Below are positions 25,368 to 34,994 of a stretch of 64,000 bases of DNA, piece after piece (the stretch's first letter is position 1; each line of letters opens with the position of its first letter). The position numbers were made by a program, and so were the translations under genes. The notes beneath the pieces are model-generated. The model had not been told where the DNA came from. It saw only the letters and a list, made by a program, of their open reading frames with translations, and did not search any database. This DNA is from Tatumella terrea (GTDB lineage Bacteria; Pseudomonadota; Gammaproteobacteria; Enterobacterales; Enterobacteriaceae): assembly GCF_039523755.1 (NCBI RefSeq), contig NZ_BAAAFX010000013.1, forward strand, positions 1-64,000, read 5' to 3'.

Positions 25368-26117
25368 ATGGTTCAGGGCTGGAGCTGGGCAGGATATTTT
25401 CATTATCTGACTAACCATTATATTTTCATGGGGGCAGTAAATACTGTCTATTTAACTGTCGCCGGAATGGCCGGTGGGCTGGTACTGGGAACATTACTGG
25501 CTTTTGCCCGGCTTTCGCCGTGGGTCTGGGTTAATCAGCTTGCCAGAGCTTACATATGGGTGTTCCGCGGAACGCCTTTACTGGTGCAATTAATCATTAT
25601 CTATACCGGATTACCGCAGGTGGGTATCCGCTTCACGGTGGTGGAAGCGGTACTGATAGGCCTGATCATGAACGAAGCCGCGTATCTGGCGGAAATTATT
25701 CGTGGCGGGGTTGAGGCTCTGCCCAGACAGCAAATTAATGCGGCAAAGGCACTCGGCTTTAATCACTTCGGGGTGGCCCGTTATGTTATTTTCCCGCAAA
25801 CCATGCGCCTGATTTTGCCTTCGCTGGGGAACAGCTTTAATGGTCTGCTGAAAACCACCTCAGTGGCGTCGGTAATTTCGATGGAAGAGTTACTGCGGCG
25901 CACACAGATGCTGATTCAGGAACAGTTTATGGTGCTTGAGCTCTTTATGGTGGCTGCCACTTACTATCTGATCCTGACGACATTATGGGATTTCATACAG
26001 CGTCGTATCGAACGGCATTATGCCCGGGCGTATCAGAGTACTCATACCCCCCCGGCCCGGGTTGAGGCCACACAGCAGCAGATGACGGGGATCACAGCCA
26101 AAGAGGGATCGTCATGA
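25368..26117 (+). CDS. amino-acid-type ABC transporter permease
   Basis: 249 residues, HisM/ArtM-type inner-membrane permease with about five membrane segments. The EAA loop that docks on the ATPase is visible as EIIRGGVEALPRQQINAAKALG. The N-terminal FMGAVNTVYLTVAG and RGTPLLVQLIIIY motifs are family-typical. Only one permease gene exists in the cluster, so a homodimer is expected. AGGAG precedes the ATG. The stop overlaps the start of the hydantoinase gene (ATGA). The C-terminal 25 residues are polar and probably cytoplasmic. Confidence 0.92.
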   Translation: MVQGWSWAGYFHYLTNHYIFMGAVNTVYLTVAGMAGGLVLGTLLAFARLSPWVWVNQLARAYIWVFRGTPLLVQLIIIYTGLPQVGIRFTVVEAVLIGLIMNEAAYLAEIIRGGVEALPRQQINAAKALGFNHFGVARYVIFPQTMRLILPSLGNSFNGLLKTTSVASVISMEELLRRTQMLIQEQFMVLELFMVAATYYLILTTLWDFIQRRIERHYARAYQSTHTPPARVEATQQQMTGITAKEGSS

Positions 26118-27532
26118 ACCACTATGATTTAGTCATTAAAAATGCCGAAATTATTACCGCAGCCGACCATTTCCGGGGGGATATCGCGGTCTGCGAGGGC
26201 AAAATTGTCGCAATCGCCGAAAGCCTGACGGAAACCGGAAATACCCGGGTGATTGATGCTGCGGGGCGTCGTGTCACCCCCGGAGGGGTGGATGCACATT
26301 GCCATCTTGATCAGGCATCACTTGACGGCTCGGTCGGCGCGGATGACTTTTTCACCGGAACCCGGTCTGCCGCCTGTGGCGGTACGACGACGGTGCTCCC
26401 GTTTGCTATGCAATTCAAAGGACAGTCGCTGTCAGATGCCGTCGCCGATTACCACCGCCGGGCGGGGGGGAAGGCATGCGTTGATTACAGCTTTCATCTC
26501 ATTATTACCGATGCGACGCCGGAGGTGATTGCCGAAATTCCTCAGATGGTCGCGCAGGGTTATACGTCGTTTAAGATCTACATGACCTACGATGCCCTGA
26601 AACTGTCTGATAGCCATATCCTGGATGTCCTTGAAGCGACCCGCCTGTCCGGCGCCATGGCGATGATCCATGCGGAGAATGATGACTGTATCTCCTGGCT
26701 GACTCAGCGGTTAAAACAGCAGGGGAAAACCGCTCCGCGCTATCATGCTCAGGCGCATTCAGCCATTGGTGAACGGGAAGCGACACACCGTGCGATTTCT
26801 CTGGCTGAGCTGGTCGATGTCCCGGTCCTGCTGGTGCATGTTTCCAGCCGGGCGGCGATCGAGCAAATCCATTGGGCGCGTGGGCAGGGAATCAATATTT
26901 TTTCGGAAACCTGCCCACAATATTTATTTCTGACGGCGGAAGATCTGGGCATTGATGATGATTTTCATGGGGCAAAGTGTATCTGCAGCCCGCCACCGCG
27001 CGATGCAGACAGCCAGCAAGCGGTCTGGACCGCGCTGGCTAACGGAACCTTTAGTATATTTTCTTCTGATCATTGCCCGTTTAACTATGATGCCACCGGA
27101 AAGCTATTGCACGGAGAAGGGGCTTCATTCGATAAGGTCCCTAATGGTATCGCCGGGCTGGAAACCCGTCTTCCGTTACTGATGAGCGAAGGGGTGTTGC
27201 AAGGGCGAATCAGCCCGCAGCGCTTCGTCGAATTAACATCAACAGCCCCCGCCCGACTGTATGGACTGTATCCGCGTAAGGGAACTATTGCCGTCGGCTC
27301 TGATGCCGACCTGGTGGTCTGGGATTGCGAAACTCCGCGCGTAATCAGCAATGATGAACTGCACAGCGCCGCCGATTTTACCCCGTATCAGGGGAAAACC
27401 GTGAATGCCTGGCCGGCAGTGACCATTAGCGGAGGGAAAATCGTCTGGCAGGATCAGAAATTTAGCGGAAGGGCAGGGGAAGGTGTTTTTTTACCGGCGA
27501 AAGCCCCTTTTATGCGACCGGGAGCCGTATAA
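26114..27532 (+). CDS. dihydropyrimidinase / hydantoinase family amidohydrolase
   Basis: 472 residues, cyclic amidohydrolase of the D-hydantoinase/dihydropyrimidinase group. The full binuclear metal set is present: His62 and His64 (DAHCHLDQ), the Lys that is carbamylated in the family, Lys154 (SFKIYMTY), His186 (MIHAEND), His242 (LVHVSS) and Asp319 (SSDHCPF). It should therefore be active in opening a cyclic amide or ureide ring. The product would be an N-carbamoyl or N-acyl amino acid, a natural substrate for the M20 enzyme of the divergent operon. Start codon overlaps the permease stop, showing coupling of transport and hydrolysis. Confidence 0.9.
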   Translation: MNHYDLVIKNAEIITAADHFRGDIAVCEGKIVAIAESLTETGNTRVIDAAGRRVTPGGVDAHCHLDQASLDGSVGADDFFTGTRSAACGGTTTVLPFAMQFKGQSLSDAVADYHRRAGGKACVDYSFHLIITDATPEVIAEIPQMVAQGYTSFKIYMTYDALKLSDSHILDVLEATRLSGAMAMIHAENDDCISWLTQRLKQQGKTAPRYHAQAHSAIGEREATHRAISLAELVDVPVLLVHVSSRAAIEQIHWARGQGINIFSETCPQYLFLTAEDLGIDDDFHGAKCICSPPPRDADSQQAVWTALANGTFSIFSSDHCPFNYDATGKLLHGEGASFDKVPNGIAGLETRLPLLMSEGVLQGRISPQRFVELTSTAPARLYGLYPRKGTIAVGSDADLVVWDCETPRVISNDELHSAADFTPYQGKTVNAWPAVTISGGKIVWQDQKFSGRAGEGVFLPAKAPFMRPGAV

Positions 27533-27578
27533 TTCGCTAAACTAGTGATGTTTTTTTCTTGCGGATACCTTACCGACA

Positions 27579-28259
27579 ATGACTGACTATCAGGATCACG
27601 CGCTGGCTGCCATTATGGCCGCCAAGCCACTTTATATGAAATCGGCCAGCCTGTCAGACCAGGTCTATACCCTGCTGAAAGAGCTTATCCTGGAACGGAA
27701 AATTCCTGACAGGAGCGAAATGTCAGAATCCAGACTTGCTGATGAATTACAGGTTTCGCGGACTCCGATGCGTGAAGCGCTGGTCAGGCTGGCGGGTGAA
27801 AATCTTTTGATCCGGCGCGGGGCGCGCTCTTACGCGGTTCGCTCGGTCGATATTAAAGAATATCTGGATACCATGGCATTGCGTGAATTACTGGAGGTGG
27901 AAGCCGTCGGTAAAGCTCTGGATAGGATCAGCCCTGATGTTATCACCGCAATGATCGAAGAATTGCAGCAACTGATGGCCACTGAACAGGAAGAACATCT
28001 GTATTGGCGGTTTGATGAAAAACTTCACAGTGTGATAGCTGAGGCAACCGGTAACCTGGTACTGGCTCAGGTACTGAAAGGCTTGAGGATCAATGTGCGG
28101 CTATTTCGTTTACACAGTCCGTTACACCGTCAGAAAGAAAATCATTCCGAGCACCTGGATTTACTGAATGCCATGCTGAAGAAAGATGAGCAGCAAAGCA
28201 TACAGGCGATTCGTACACATATTCAGAATTTACGGAATAATGTGATTGGTTCGTTATAA
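27579..28259 (+). CDS. GntR-family regulator, FadR/FCD subfamily
   Basis: 226 residues. The N-terminal winged helix contains ESRLADELQVSRTPMREALVRL, of which LQVSRTPMREAL is the recognition part. The C-terminal all-helical FCD domain carries the metal or ligand-binding D-x4-H pattern in FDEKLHSVIAEATGN and late His residues. It ends the rightward operon, 46 bp after the hydantoinase gene, and is the obvious candidate to bind the GTATAC array at 23537-23575. The ribosome site is weak and a start at Met20 (MKSASLSDQVY) is a possible alternative. Confidence 0.88.
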   Translation: MTDYQDHALAAIMAAKPLYMKSASLSDQVYTLLKELILERKIPDRSEMSESRLADELQVSRTPMREALVRLAGENLLIRRGARSYAVRSVDIKEYLDTMALRELLEVEAVGKALDRISPDVITAMIEELQQLMATEQEEHLYWRFDEKLHSVIAEATGNLVLAQVLKGLRINVRLFRLHSPLHRQKENHSEHLDLLNAMLKKDEQQSIQAIRTHIQNLRNNVIGSL

Positions 28260-28330
28260 ACCGGTCTCCGGTGGGGGGATCTGACCGGAAGTGATTTTAC
28301 CGATAAGGTCCTGACCGGACAGCACAGCTA

Positions 28331-28363
28331 AAAAAAAGCCTCACCGACAGGTGAGGCTTTTTT
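28331..28363. terminator. bidirectional factor-independent terminator
   Basis: GCCTCACC (28338-28345) pairs with GGTGAGGC (28350-28357) around GACA, with seven A before it and six T after it. It can end both the GntR operon rightward and rpoD leftward, whose stop is 22 bases away. Confidence 0.92.
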
Positions 28364-28384
28364 ATGCATCAGTACGGCGATGGC

Positions 28385-30223
28385 TTAGTCATCCAGGAAG
28401 CTGCGCAGCACTTCTGAGCGGCTTGGGTGACGCAGTTTACGCAGGGCTTTCGCTTCGATCTGACGGATACGTTCACGGGTCACGTCAAACTGTTTACCCA
28501 CTTCTTCCAGGGTATGGTCAGTGTTCATATCGATACCGAAACGCATACGCAGAACTTTTGCCTCACGGGCAGTGAGTCCGGCCAGAACATCATGGGTTGC
28601 TGAACGCAGGCTCTCAGAGGTTGCAGAGTCCAGCGGCAGTTCCAGGGTGGTATCTTCGATAAAGTCGCCCAGATGTGAATCTTCATCATCACCGATCGGT
28701 GTTTCCATCGAAATCGGTTCTTTGGCGATTTTTAATACCTTACGGATCTTATCTTCCGGCATCAGCATACGCTCAGCCAGTTCTTCCGGTGAAGGTTCAC
28801 GACCCATTTCCTGCAACATCTGACGTGAAATACGGTTCAGTTTGTTGATGGTTTCGATCATGTGTACCGGAATACGGATAGTCCTTGCCTGGTCAGCAAT
28901 CGAACGGGTGATCGCCTGACGGATCCACCAGGTCGCATAGGTCGAGAATTTATAACCGCGACGGTATTCAAACTTATCAACGGCTTTCATCAGACCGATG
29001 TTACCTTCCTGAATCAGATCCAGGAACTGCAGACCCCGGTTGGTATATTTCTTAGCAATCGAGATCACCAGACGCAGGTTAGCTTCAACCATCTCTTTTT
29101 TCGCACGGCGAGCTTTCGCTTCACCGATAGACATACGACGGTTAATATCTTTTACCTGCTCAATCGTCAGGCCGGTCTCTTCTTCGATCTGTGACAGCTT
29201 CTGCAGGCCACGGGAAACGTCGTCCTGCACTTCCTGCAGTTTTTCAGACCATGGCTTCTTCAGCGCCAGAGCCGCTTTAAACCAGGTATCGTTCGTCTCG
29301 TTCCCGGTGAACAACGTGATGAAGTTCTTCTTCGGCATCTTGCAGATTTCAACACACAGTCGCATGATGGCGCGTTCCTGACCACGGACACGGTCCATCA
29401 TTTCGCGCATATTGTTGACCAGATAATCAAACTGTTTAGGCACTAAGCGGAACTGCTTAAACACCTCAGACAGGTTCTGGATTTCGACAATAGCGTCAGC
29501 ATGGCTGCGGCTTTTGCTTTTGATGACGTTGCGGGTCACTTCATACTGAGCACGTAGTTCAGTAAATTTCTCGCGCGCCAGTTCAGGATCGATAGAGTTA
29601 TCGTCATCTGAATTGTCGTCTTCGTCTTCTTCGTCTTCATCATCGTCACGATCTTCTTCTGAAAGTTCAGACCCGACGTGTGTCGCTGTCGGTGCCAGAT
29701 CTTCTTCAGCATTCGGATCGACAAAACCGGTAATGATGTCGGAAAGACGGGTTTCACCGGCTTCAACTTTGTCATACTGCTCAAGCAGGTAGGTGATTGC
29801 TTCCGGATATTCTGCGACGGAGCATTGAACCTGGTTAATACCATCTTCAATACGCTTAGCAATGTCGATTTCGCCTTCACGGGTCAGCAGTTCTACTGTC
29901 CCCATCTCGCGCATATACATGCGGACCGGGTCTGTCGTCCGGCCAATTTCGGATTCTACGCTGGATAATACCTGCGCAGCGGCTTCTGCTGCATCTTCAT
30001 CAGTATCCGAACTGTTTTCATTCAGCATCAGATCATCAGCATCCGGGGCTTCTTCTACCACCTGGATGCCCATGTCGTTGATCATCTGAATGATGTCTTC
30101 AATCTGATCGGAGTCGACAATATCTTCCGGCAGATGGTCATTGACCTCAGCATAGGTCAGATAGCCTTGCTCCTTACCACGGGTGACAAGTAGCTTCAGC
30201 TGTGACTGCGGGTTTTGCTCCAT
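28385..30223 (-). CDS. rpoD: RpoD, primary sigma factor sigma-70
   Basis: 612 residues, alike E. coli RpoD. Region 1.1 at the N-terminus (QLKLLVTRGKEQGYLTY), the acidic non-conserved stretch (EEDRDDDEDEEDEDDNSDDD) near residue 195, region 2.4 with YATWWIRQAITRSIADQ for the -10 element, and region 4.2 with the helix-turn-helix FDVTRERIRQIEAKALRKL for the -35 element. It directs RNA polymerase to housekeeping promoters. It is the last gene of the rpsU-dnaG-rpoD operon, 265 bp after dnaG; in E. coli a heat-shock promoter lies within dnaG, which I did not try to locate. Confidence 0.99.
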   Translation of the reverse strand: MEQNPQSQLKLLVTRGKEQGYLTYAEVNDHLPEDIVDSDQIEDIIQMINDMGIQVVEEAPDADDLMLNENSSDTDEDAAEAAAQVLSSVESEIGRTTDPVRMYMREMGTVELLTREGEIDIAKRIEDGINQVQCSVAEYPEAITYLLEQYDKVEAGETRLSDIITGFVDPNAEEDLAPTATHVGSELSEEDRDDDEDEEDEDDNSDDDNSIDPELAREKFTELRAQYEVTRNVIKSKSRSHADAIVEIQNLSEVFKQFRLVPKQFDYLVNNMREMMDRVRGQERAIMRLCVEICKMPKKNFITLFTGNETNDTWFKAALALKKPWSEKLQEVQDDVSRGLQKLSQIEEETGLTIEQVKDINRRMSIGEAKARRAKKEMVEANLRLVISIAKKYTNRGLQFLDLIQEGNIGLMKAVDKFEYRRGYKFSTYATWWIRQAITRSIADQARTIRIPVHMIETINKLNRISRQMLQEMGREPSPEELAERMLMPEDKIRKVLKIAKEPISMETPIGDDEDSHLGDFIEDTTLELPLDSATSESLRSATHDVLAGLTAREAKVLRMRFGIDMNTDHTLEEVGKQFDVTRERIRQIEAKALRKLRHPSRSEVLRSFLDD

Positions 30224-30420
30224 AAGACGGTATCCACACTTCTGTTAATGAGATTGGTGTTGGCCGGGGGTAACCGGCAATAACAGTAAAGGCGTTCAAT
30301 AGCTGCGGCCTTCATCGCAGCAATGGGCATCTGCCCTCAGTAATCGGCAATTAAGCCGCGAGTAATCTTTTTGTCATCTTTCAGGTTTCAGTATAGAAGA
30401 ACCCGGCAGAGTCTGTGGTC

Positions 30421-30441
30421 CCTGATGATTTTTTCATCAGG
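30421..30441. other. hairpin in the dnaG-rpoD spacer
   Basis: CCTGATGA (30421-30428) pairs perfectly with TCATCAGG (30434-30441), with a 5-nt loop. It lies 48 bp after the dnaG stop. In E. coli this spacer is a site of mRNA processing that lowers dnaG expression relative to rpoD; a similar role is inference. Confidence 0.4.
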
Positions 30442-30488
30442 ATTTACATTTCTCAGCGCAGATCCGCCGGGGGCGAACCTGCTAAATA

Positions 30489-32234
30489 CTATTTTTTCGC
30501 CAGAGCGGTCAGCAGCGACTGTAATTCCCGGCGCTCTTCACTGTTCAGTCCGCGGGTGCGGTCATGGGCAATTAGCTGCTCAAGGCGTTGTTCCAGGGCC
30601 GAGTCATAGATACTTGCCAGTGAATCGCTGAAGACGGCTTCCACTTCATCATCCACTATCATGTGGTTCCAGATAGCCAGAGTTTCAAGGGACTGGCCGG
30701 TTTTTGTATCCCGATAGCTTTCCAGCAGCTGGGCGGTCGTCATCCCCGGTTGCTCGTTGCAACGTTGTACCAGTTCCGCGAACAGAGGGAGTCCGGCAAT
30801 CCCGGTGTCCATCAGTCCGTCAAGTGAGGGTACCTGTGCGGCAAGTTCAGGATGCTGCAATAACAGGGCAACCAGTATCCGCATGGTGGTCCGCTTCATG
30901 GCCGGACCCGCGGGGGTGGTTTTATGCTCAGCCTGTGCCGGTAACAGCTTCTCCAGCTGCCGGTCATCCAGAATGCCCAGTTTATTGCCTAACACCTGAC
31001 GCAGATAAATCCGCAAGGTCTCGCCGGGGATCTGACTGATCAGCGGCAGTGCCAGCGTGCTCAGTCTCGCTTTCCCTTCCCGACTGCTTAAGTCGGTCTG
31101 AGGCAGTAAACTTTCAAATAAAAAGTCTGACAGCGGCACGGCCTGAACCATCCGCTGTTCAAAGGCGTTTTTGCCTTCTTTACGTACCAGTGTATCCGGG
31201 TCTTCCCCGTCCGGCAGGAACATAAAACGCAGTTCCCGCCCATCGGTCATATAGGGCAGGGCAGTTTCCAGGGCCCGCCATGCCGCATCGCGGCCTGCCC
31301 GGTCTCCGTCGTAGCAACAGATCACGGTATCGGTATTTCTGAATAATAACTGGATGTGTTCGCTGGTCGTTGAGGTGCCTAACGAGGCAACGGCATAATC
31401 GATACCAAACTGTGCCAGCGCGACCACATCCATATATCCTTCAACGACCAGCAGTTTTTCGGGCTGCGGATGCTGACGGGTGACTTCATAAAGGCCGTAT
31501 AGCTGGCGCCCTTTATGGAAAATCGGTGTTTCAGGTGAGTTCAGGTATTTCGGGGTATCATTCCCCAGTACCCGGCCGCCAAACCCAATGACTCTGCCGC
31601 GTTTGTCGCGGATAGGGAACATGATCCTGTCACGGAAACGATCGTAACTCCGGCCATTATCATTGGTGATGAGCATTCCGGCTTCAGTCAGGGACTGTTT
31701 GTCCTCCTGCTGTTTTCCGAAACGCTTCAGGGCATTATCCCAGCCCGGCGGAGCATAACCTATCGAAAAGTGGTCGATGACCTGCTGGCTTAACCCACGG
31801 CTTTGAATATACTGGCGTGCGGGTTCGGCCGTCTGACCGGTCAGCGATGTCTGATAGAAGCTATTCAGGCCATCCATCAGTTGATAAAGACTCTGACGCT
31901 GATGGCGTTCCAGGGGGCTATCACCGCTGCCACTTTCATAAGGGACTTCCAGTCCGTTCATGGTGGCGAGTTCTTCGATGGTTTCAACGAATTCCAGACG
32001 GTCGAAATTCATCAGAAAGTCGATAGCATTACCATGGGCACCACAGCCAAAACAGTGGTAAAACTGTTTGTCGCCGTTAACGGTAAAGGACGGTGTTTTT
32101 TCGTTATGGAAAGGGCAACAGGCGTGATAGTTTTTGCCTTGCTTTTTTAACTTCACACGGGCATCGATCAGATCCACGATATCTGTGCGTGCAAGCAAGT
32201 CATTGATAAATATACGCGGTATTTTCCCAGCCAT
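30489..32234 (-). CDS. dnaG: DnaG, DNA primase
   Basis: 581 residues, as in E. coli. It makes RNA primers for lagging-strand and initiation synthesis with DnaB helicase. The zinc ribbon has Cys40, His43, Cys61 and Cys64 (CPFHNEKTPSF, HCFGCGAHG). The TOPRIM catalytic core carries VVEGYMDVVAL and DGDRAGRDAAWRAL, with the RNA-polymerase-like RFRDRIMFPIRDKRGRVIGF before it. The C-terminal DnaB-binding domain covers about the last 150 residues. A terminator hairpin precedes it, so its expression is lower than that of rpsU in the family. Confidence 0.98.
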   Translation of the reverse strand: MAGKIPRIFINDLLARTDIVDLIDARVKLKKQGKNYHACCPFHNEKTPSFTVNGDKQFYHCFGCGAHGNAIDFLMNFDRLEFVETIEELATMNGLEVPYESGSGDSPLERHQRQSLYQLMDGLNSFYQTSLTGQTAEPARQYIQSRGLSQQVIDHFSIGYAPPGWDNALKRFGKQQEDKQSLTEAGMLITNDNGRSYDRFRDRIMFPIRDKRGRVIGFGGRVLGNDTPKYLNSPETPIFHKGRQLYGLYEVTRQHPQPEKLLVVEGYMDVVALAQFGIDYAVASLGTSTTSEHIQLLFRNTDTVICCYDGDRAGRDAAWRALETALPYMTDGRELRFMFLPDGEDPDTLVRKEGKNAFEQRMVQAVPLSDFLFESLLPQTDLSSREGKARLSTLALPLISQIPGETLRIYLRQVLGNKLGILDDRQLEKLLPAQAEHKTTPAGPAMKRTTMRILVALLLQHPELAAQVPSLDGLMDTGIAGLPLFAELVQRCNEQPGMTTAQLLESYRDTKTGQSLETLAIWNHMIVDDEVEAVFSDSLASIYDSALEQRLEQLIAHDRTRGLNSEERRELQSLLTALAKK

Positions 32235-32261
32235 AGGCTCCGGATCTTTAGCTCATAAACG

Positions 32262-32295
32262 GCAACAAGCCGCGCTTCCTTTCGGAAAGCACGGC
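32262..32295 (-). terminator. terminator/attenuator between rpsU and dnaG
   Basis: On the minus strand GCCGTGCTTTCC pairs with GGAAGCGCGGC around GAAA (plus-strand 32269-32295), with one G-U pair and one bulge, followed by CTTGTTG. The position is that of the partial terminator T1 of the E. coli macromolecular synthesis operon. Confidence 0.75.
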
Positions 32296-32350
32296 CTTTC
32301 ACTTAACTCAGTCTGCGTTTAACACGCAAGGGAGCGGGCTCCCGAAGAAA

Positions 32351-32623
<273 letters not shown>

Positions 32624-32638
32624 TCAAAATGGTGCAGT

Positions 32639-32668
32639 ATTTTACTCCAGCGTAGGCTGACTTGTAAA
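32639..32668 (-). promoter_or_regulatory. sigma-70 promoter of the rpsU operon
   Basis: On the minus strand TTTACA (32668-32663) and TAAAAT (32644-32639) are separated by 18 bp; each differs from consensus at one position. The expected transcript starts near 32632, giving a 65-nt leader before rpsU. Confidence 0.65.
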
Positions 32669-32844
32669 GCACCATGAACAATTTCAAACCAACGAGCACT
32701 CTGCGCTGCGGCTGCCGGTTTTTTCAGACCGCGAAGTATAGCCTATTCTTTGGCCGGTAAAAAATGTTTTTAATGAAATCGTGCAGCGTAGGTCTGAATT
32801 ATCTCCTGTGGTACACTCCTGCAGCGAAATCAGAGGTGAGTGTG

Positions 32845-33864
32845 ATGCGAGTTTTGGGTATAGAAACGTCTTGCGATGAAACCGGAATTGCAATTTATGA
32901 CGATGAATCCGGTCTGCTGGCTAACCAGTTGTATAGTCAGGTAAGTTTACATGCGGATTACGGCGGTGTTGTGCCGGAGCTGGCCTCCCGGGATCATGTG
33001 CGTAAAACCGTGCCGTTAATCCAGGCGGCCCTGGCGGAAGCCGGGCTGGCCCCGGAAGACATCGATGCGGTCGCCTACACGGCCGGCCCCGGACTGGTGG
33101 GCGCCCTGATGGTCGGGGCAACGGTCGGACGTTCGCTGGCGTTTGCCTGGCAGGTCCCGGCTGTCCCTGTCCATCATATGGAAGGTCACTTGCTGGCACC
33201 GATGCTGGAAGAGAATCCCCCGGAATTCCCGTTCGTCGCTTTACTGGTCTCCGGCGGACATACCCAGCTTATCAGTGTCACCGGCATCGGTGAGTACCGG
33301 TTACTGGGCGAGTCTATTGATGATGCCGCCGGAGAGGCTTTTGATAAAACGGCAAAACTGCTGGGCCTGGATTACCCTGGCGGTCCGCTGTTATCTAAAA
33401 TGGCTATGCAGGGCGTGGCCGGTCGTTTTACCTTCCCGAGGCCGATGACCGACCGTCCGGGACTGGATTTCAGCTTCTCCGGACTGAAGACGTTTGCCGC
33501 AAACACCATCCGTAACCATGACGACGATGCACAGACGCGTGCAGATATCGCCAGAGCCTTTGAGGATGCTGTGGTGGATACGCTGATGATTAAGTGTAAA
33601 AGGGCGCTGCAGCAGACCGGTTTCCGGCGGCTGGTGATTGCCGGTGGCGTCAGTGCTAATCGCACCTTACGCAGCCGGATGGCGGAAATGATGCAGCAAC
33701 TGGGGGGAGAGGTTTTCTATGCCCGTCCGGCGTTCTGTACCGATAATGGTGCCATGATAGCCTATGCCGGAATGGTGCGTTTTAAAGGCGGTACAGAGAG
33801 TGATTTGGGGATCACGGTTCGTCCCCGCTGGCCATTAGCAGAACTGCCGCCGCTCAACCAGTAA
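32845..33864 (+). CDS. tsaD: TsaD, tRNA N6-threonylcarbamoyladenosine transferase
   Basis: 339 residues (E. coli 337). With TsaB and TsaE it transfers the threonylcarbamoyl group to A37 of ANN-reading tRNAs. The iron/zinc-binding His111 and His115 lie in HHMEGHLLAP; the ASKHA phosphate motifs are GIETSCDETG at the start, SGGHTQL and the late GGVSANRTLR. AGAGGTGAG precedes the ATG at 32845, and MRVLGIETSCDE is the invariant family start, so the 27 extra upstream codons are not used. It stands divergent from rpsU, the usual Enterobacterales arrangement. Confidence 0.98.
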   Translation: MRVLGIETSCDETGIAIYDDESGLLANQLYSQVSLHADYGGVVPELASRDHVRKTVPLIQAALAEAGLAPEDIDAVAYTAGPGLVGALMVGATVGRSLAFAWQVPAVPVHHMEGHLLAPMLEENPPEFPFVALLVSGGHTQLISVTGIGEYRLLGESIDDAAGEAFDKTAKLLGLDYPGGPLLSKMAMQGVAGRFTFPRPMTDRPGLDFSFSGLKTFAANTIRNHDDDAQTRADIARAFEDAVVDTLMIKCKRALQQTGFRRLVIAGGVSANRTLRSRMAEMMQQLGGEVFYARPAFCTDNGAMIAYAGMVRFKGGTESDLGITVRPRWPLAELPPLNQ

Positions 33865-33915
33865 CCTGGCGATTGCCCGTCCTGAGGGCGGGTATCACCG
33901 GAGGTCAGAATTGCG

Positions 33916-34527
33916 TTATTCTGATTTCCGGCGTTTGCCTCTGCGTTTCCAGAGTCTCGGTTCCAGGCCGCGCCACAGGCGCTGTATGTTGTCATGGTGG
34001 CGCAGCAGGATAAGACAGGACAGCATCGAGACCGGAAAAGTAAACTGCGGTTTAAACCACCACACATAAAACGGTGCAATCAGCGCACTGATAATCGCGC
34101 CCAGCGAAGAATACCCGCTAAGCAGCACGGTCAGCAGCCACGTCCCCATCATCAGCCCCGTCAGATCCCAGCCGATAGGGGCGATGGCGCCCAGCGCGGT
34201 GGCAACGCCTTTACCGCCACGAAAATGAAAAAATAACGGATAGATATGTCCCAGACAGGCAGCGATGGCCGTCAGACCCAGAAAGAACGGCGACACGTGC
34301 AGCGCATAGGCCAGCCAGACCGGTAACATACCTTTTAAAACATCAAATAACAGCACCGCGACCGCCGCAAGCTTACCGCCAACGCGCAGAATATTGGTCG
34401 CGCCCGGATTACCGGAACCCCGGGTCCTCGGGTCAGGATATCCGCATATTTTGCACAGCAGTATTGCTCCTGAAACGGAGCCACAAAGATAGGCAAAAAG
34501 GATCATTCCTGCGGCAATTACTGTCAT
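33916..34527 (-). CDS. plsY: PlsY, acyl-phosphate:glycerol-3-phosphate acyltransferase
   Basis: 203 residues, integral inner-membrane enzyme that makes lysophosphatidic acid from acyl-phosphate, the first step of phospholipid synthesis. Its three active-site loops are visible: GSVSGAIL near the start, GSGNPGATNILRVGG, and HIYPLFFHFRGGKGVATALG. About five hydrophobic segments follow the family pattern. The basic C-terminal tail (KRRGKRRKSE) is cytoplasmic. It is divergent from folB across about 107 bp and convergent with tsaD. Confidence 0.96.
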   Translation of the reverse strand: MTVIAAGMILFAYLCGSVSGAILLCKICGYPDPRTRGSGNPGATNILRVGGKLAAVAVLLFDVLKGMLPVWLAYALHVSPFFLGLTAIAACLGHIYPLFFHFRGGKGVATALGAIAPIGWDLTGLMMGTWLLTVLLSGYSSLGAIISALIAPFYVWWFKPQFTFPVSMLSCLILLRHHDNIQRLWRGLEPRLWKRRGKRRKSE

Positions 34528-34634
34528 AATACCCTCTAATACCTTGTCCGTTATCCTGGTCGCTGACAGAGGATAATACGCATAAAGTATCGGAAGTGGT
34601 ATCGGTTCACGGCAAAAATACAGAGAGTGTCACT

Positions 34635-34994
34635 ATGGATATAGTTTTTATTGAGCAACTGACGGTATTTACCACCATCGGGGCTTATGACTGGGAACAG
34701 ACTATCCAGCAAAAATTGTTGCTGGATATTGAAATGGCCTGGGATAACCGTAAAGCGGCAGCCAGCGATGATGTCGCCGATTGTCTGAGCTATGCCGATG
34801 TTTCTGAAGCAGTGCTTCACCATTTACAGGGACAGCGTTTTGCCCTGGTGGAGCGGGTGGCGGAAGAGATCGCCGGCTTGCTGATGCAGCGTTTCGGGCT
34901 GGAAGGCGTCAGGATCAAAGTGAGTAAACCGGGTGCGGTGGCGCAGGCAGCTCAGGTTGGCGTCCGTATTGAACGAGGTAATATTCCGAAATAA
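34635..34994 (+). CDS. folB: FolB, dihydroneopterin aldolase
   Basis: 119 residues. It converts 7,8-dihydroneopterin to 6-hydroxymethyl-dihydropterin and glycolaldehyde in folate synthesis. Family motifs are the MDIVFIEQLTVFTTIGAYDW start, LSYADVSEAV, ALVERVAEEIAG (with the pterin-binding Glu) and IKVSKPGAV with the catalytic Lys. The ATG at 34635 gives the canonical N-terminus; an upstream in-frame GTG/ATG adds 13 residues without support. It is monocistronic in front of uppP with a 203-bp spacer. Confidence 0.96.
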   Translation: MDIVFIEQLTVFTTIGAYDWEQTIQQKLLLDIEMAWDNRKAAASDDVADCLSYADVSEAVLHHLQGQRFALVERVAEEIAGLLMQRFGLEGVRIKVSKPGAVAQAAQVGVRIERGNIPK

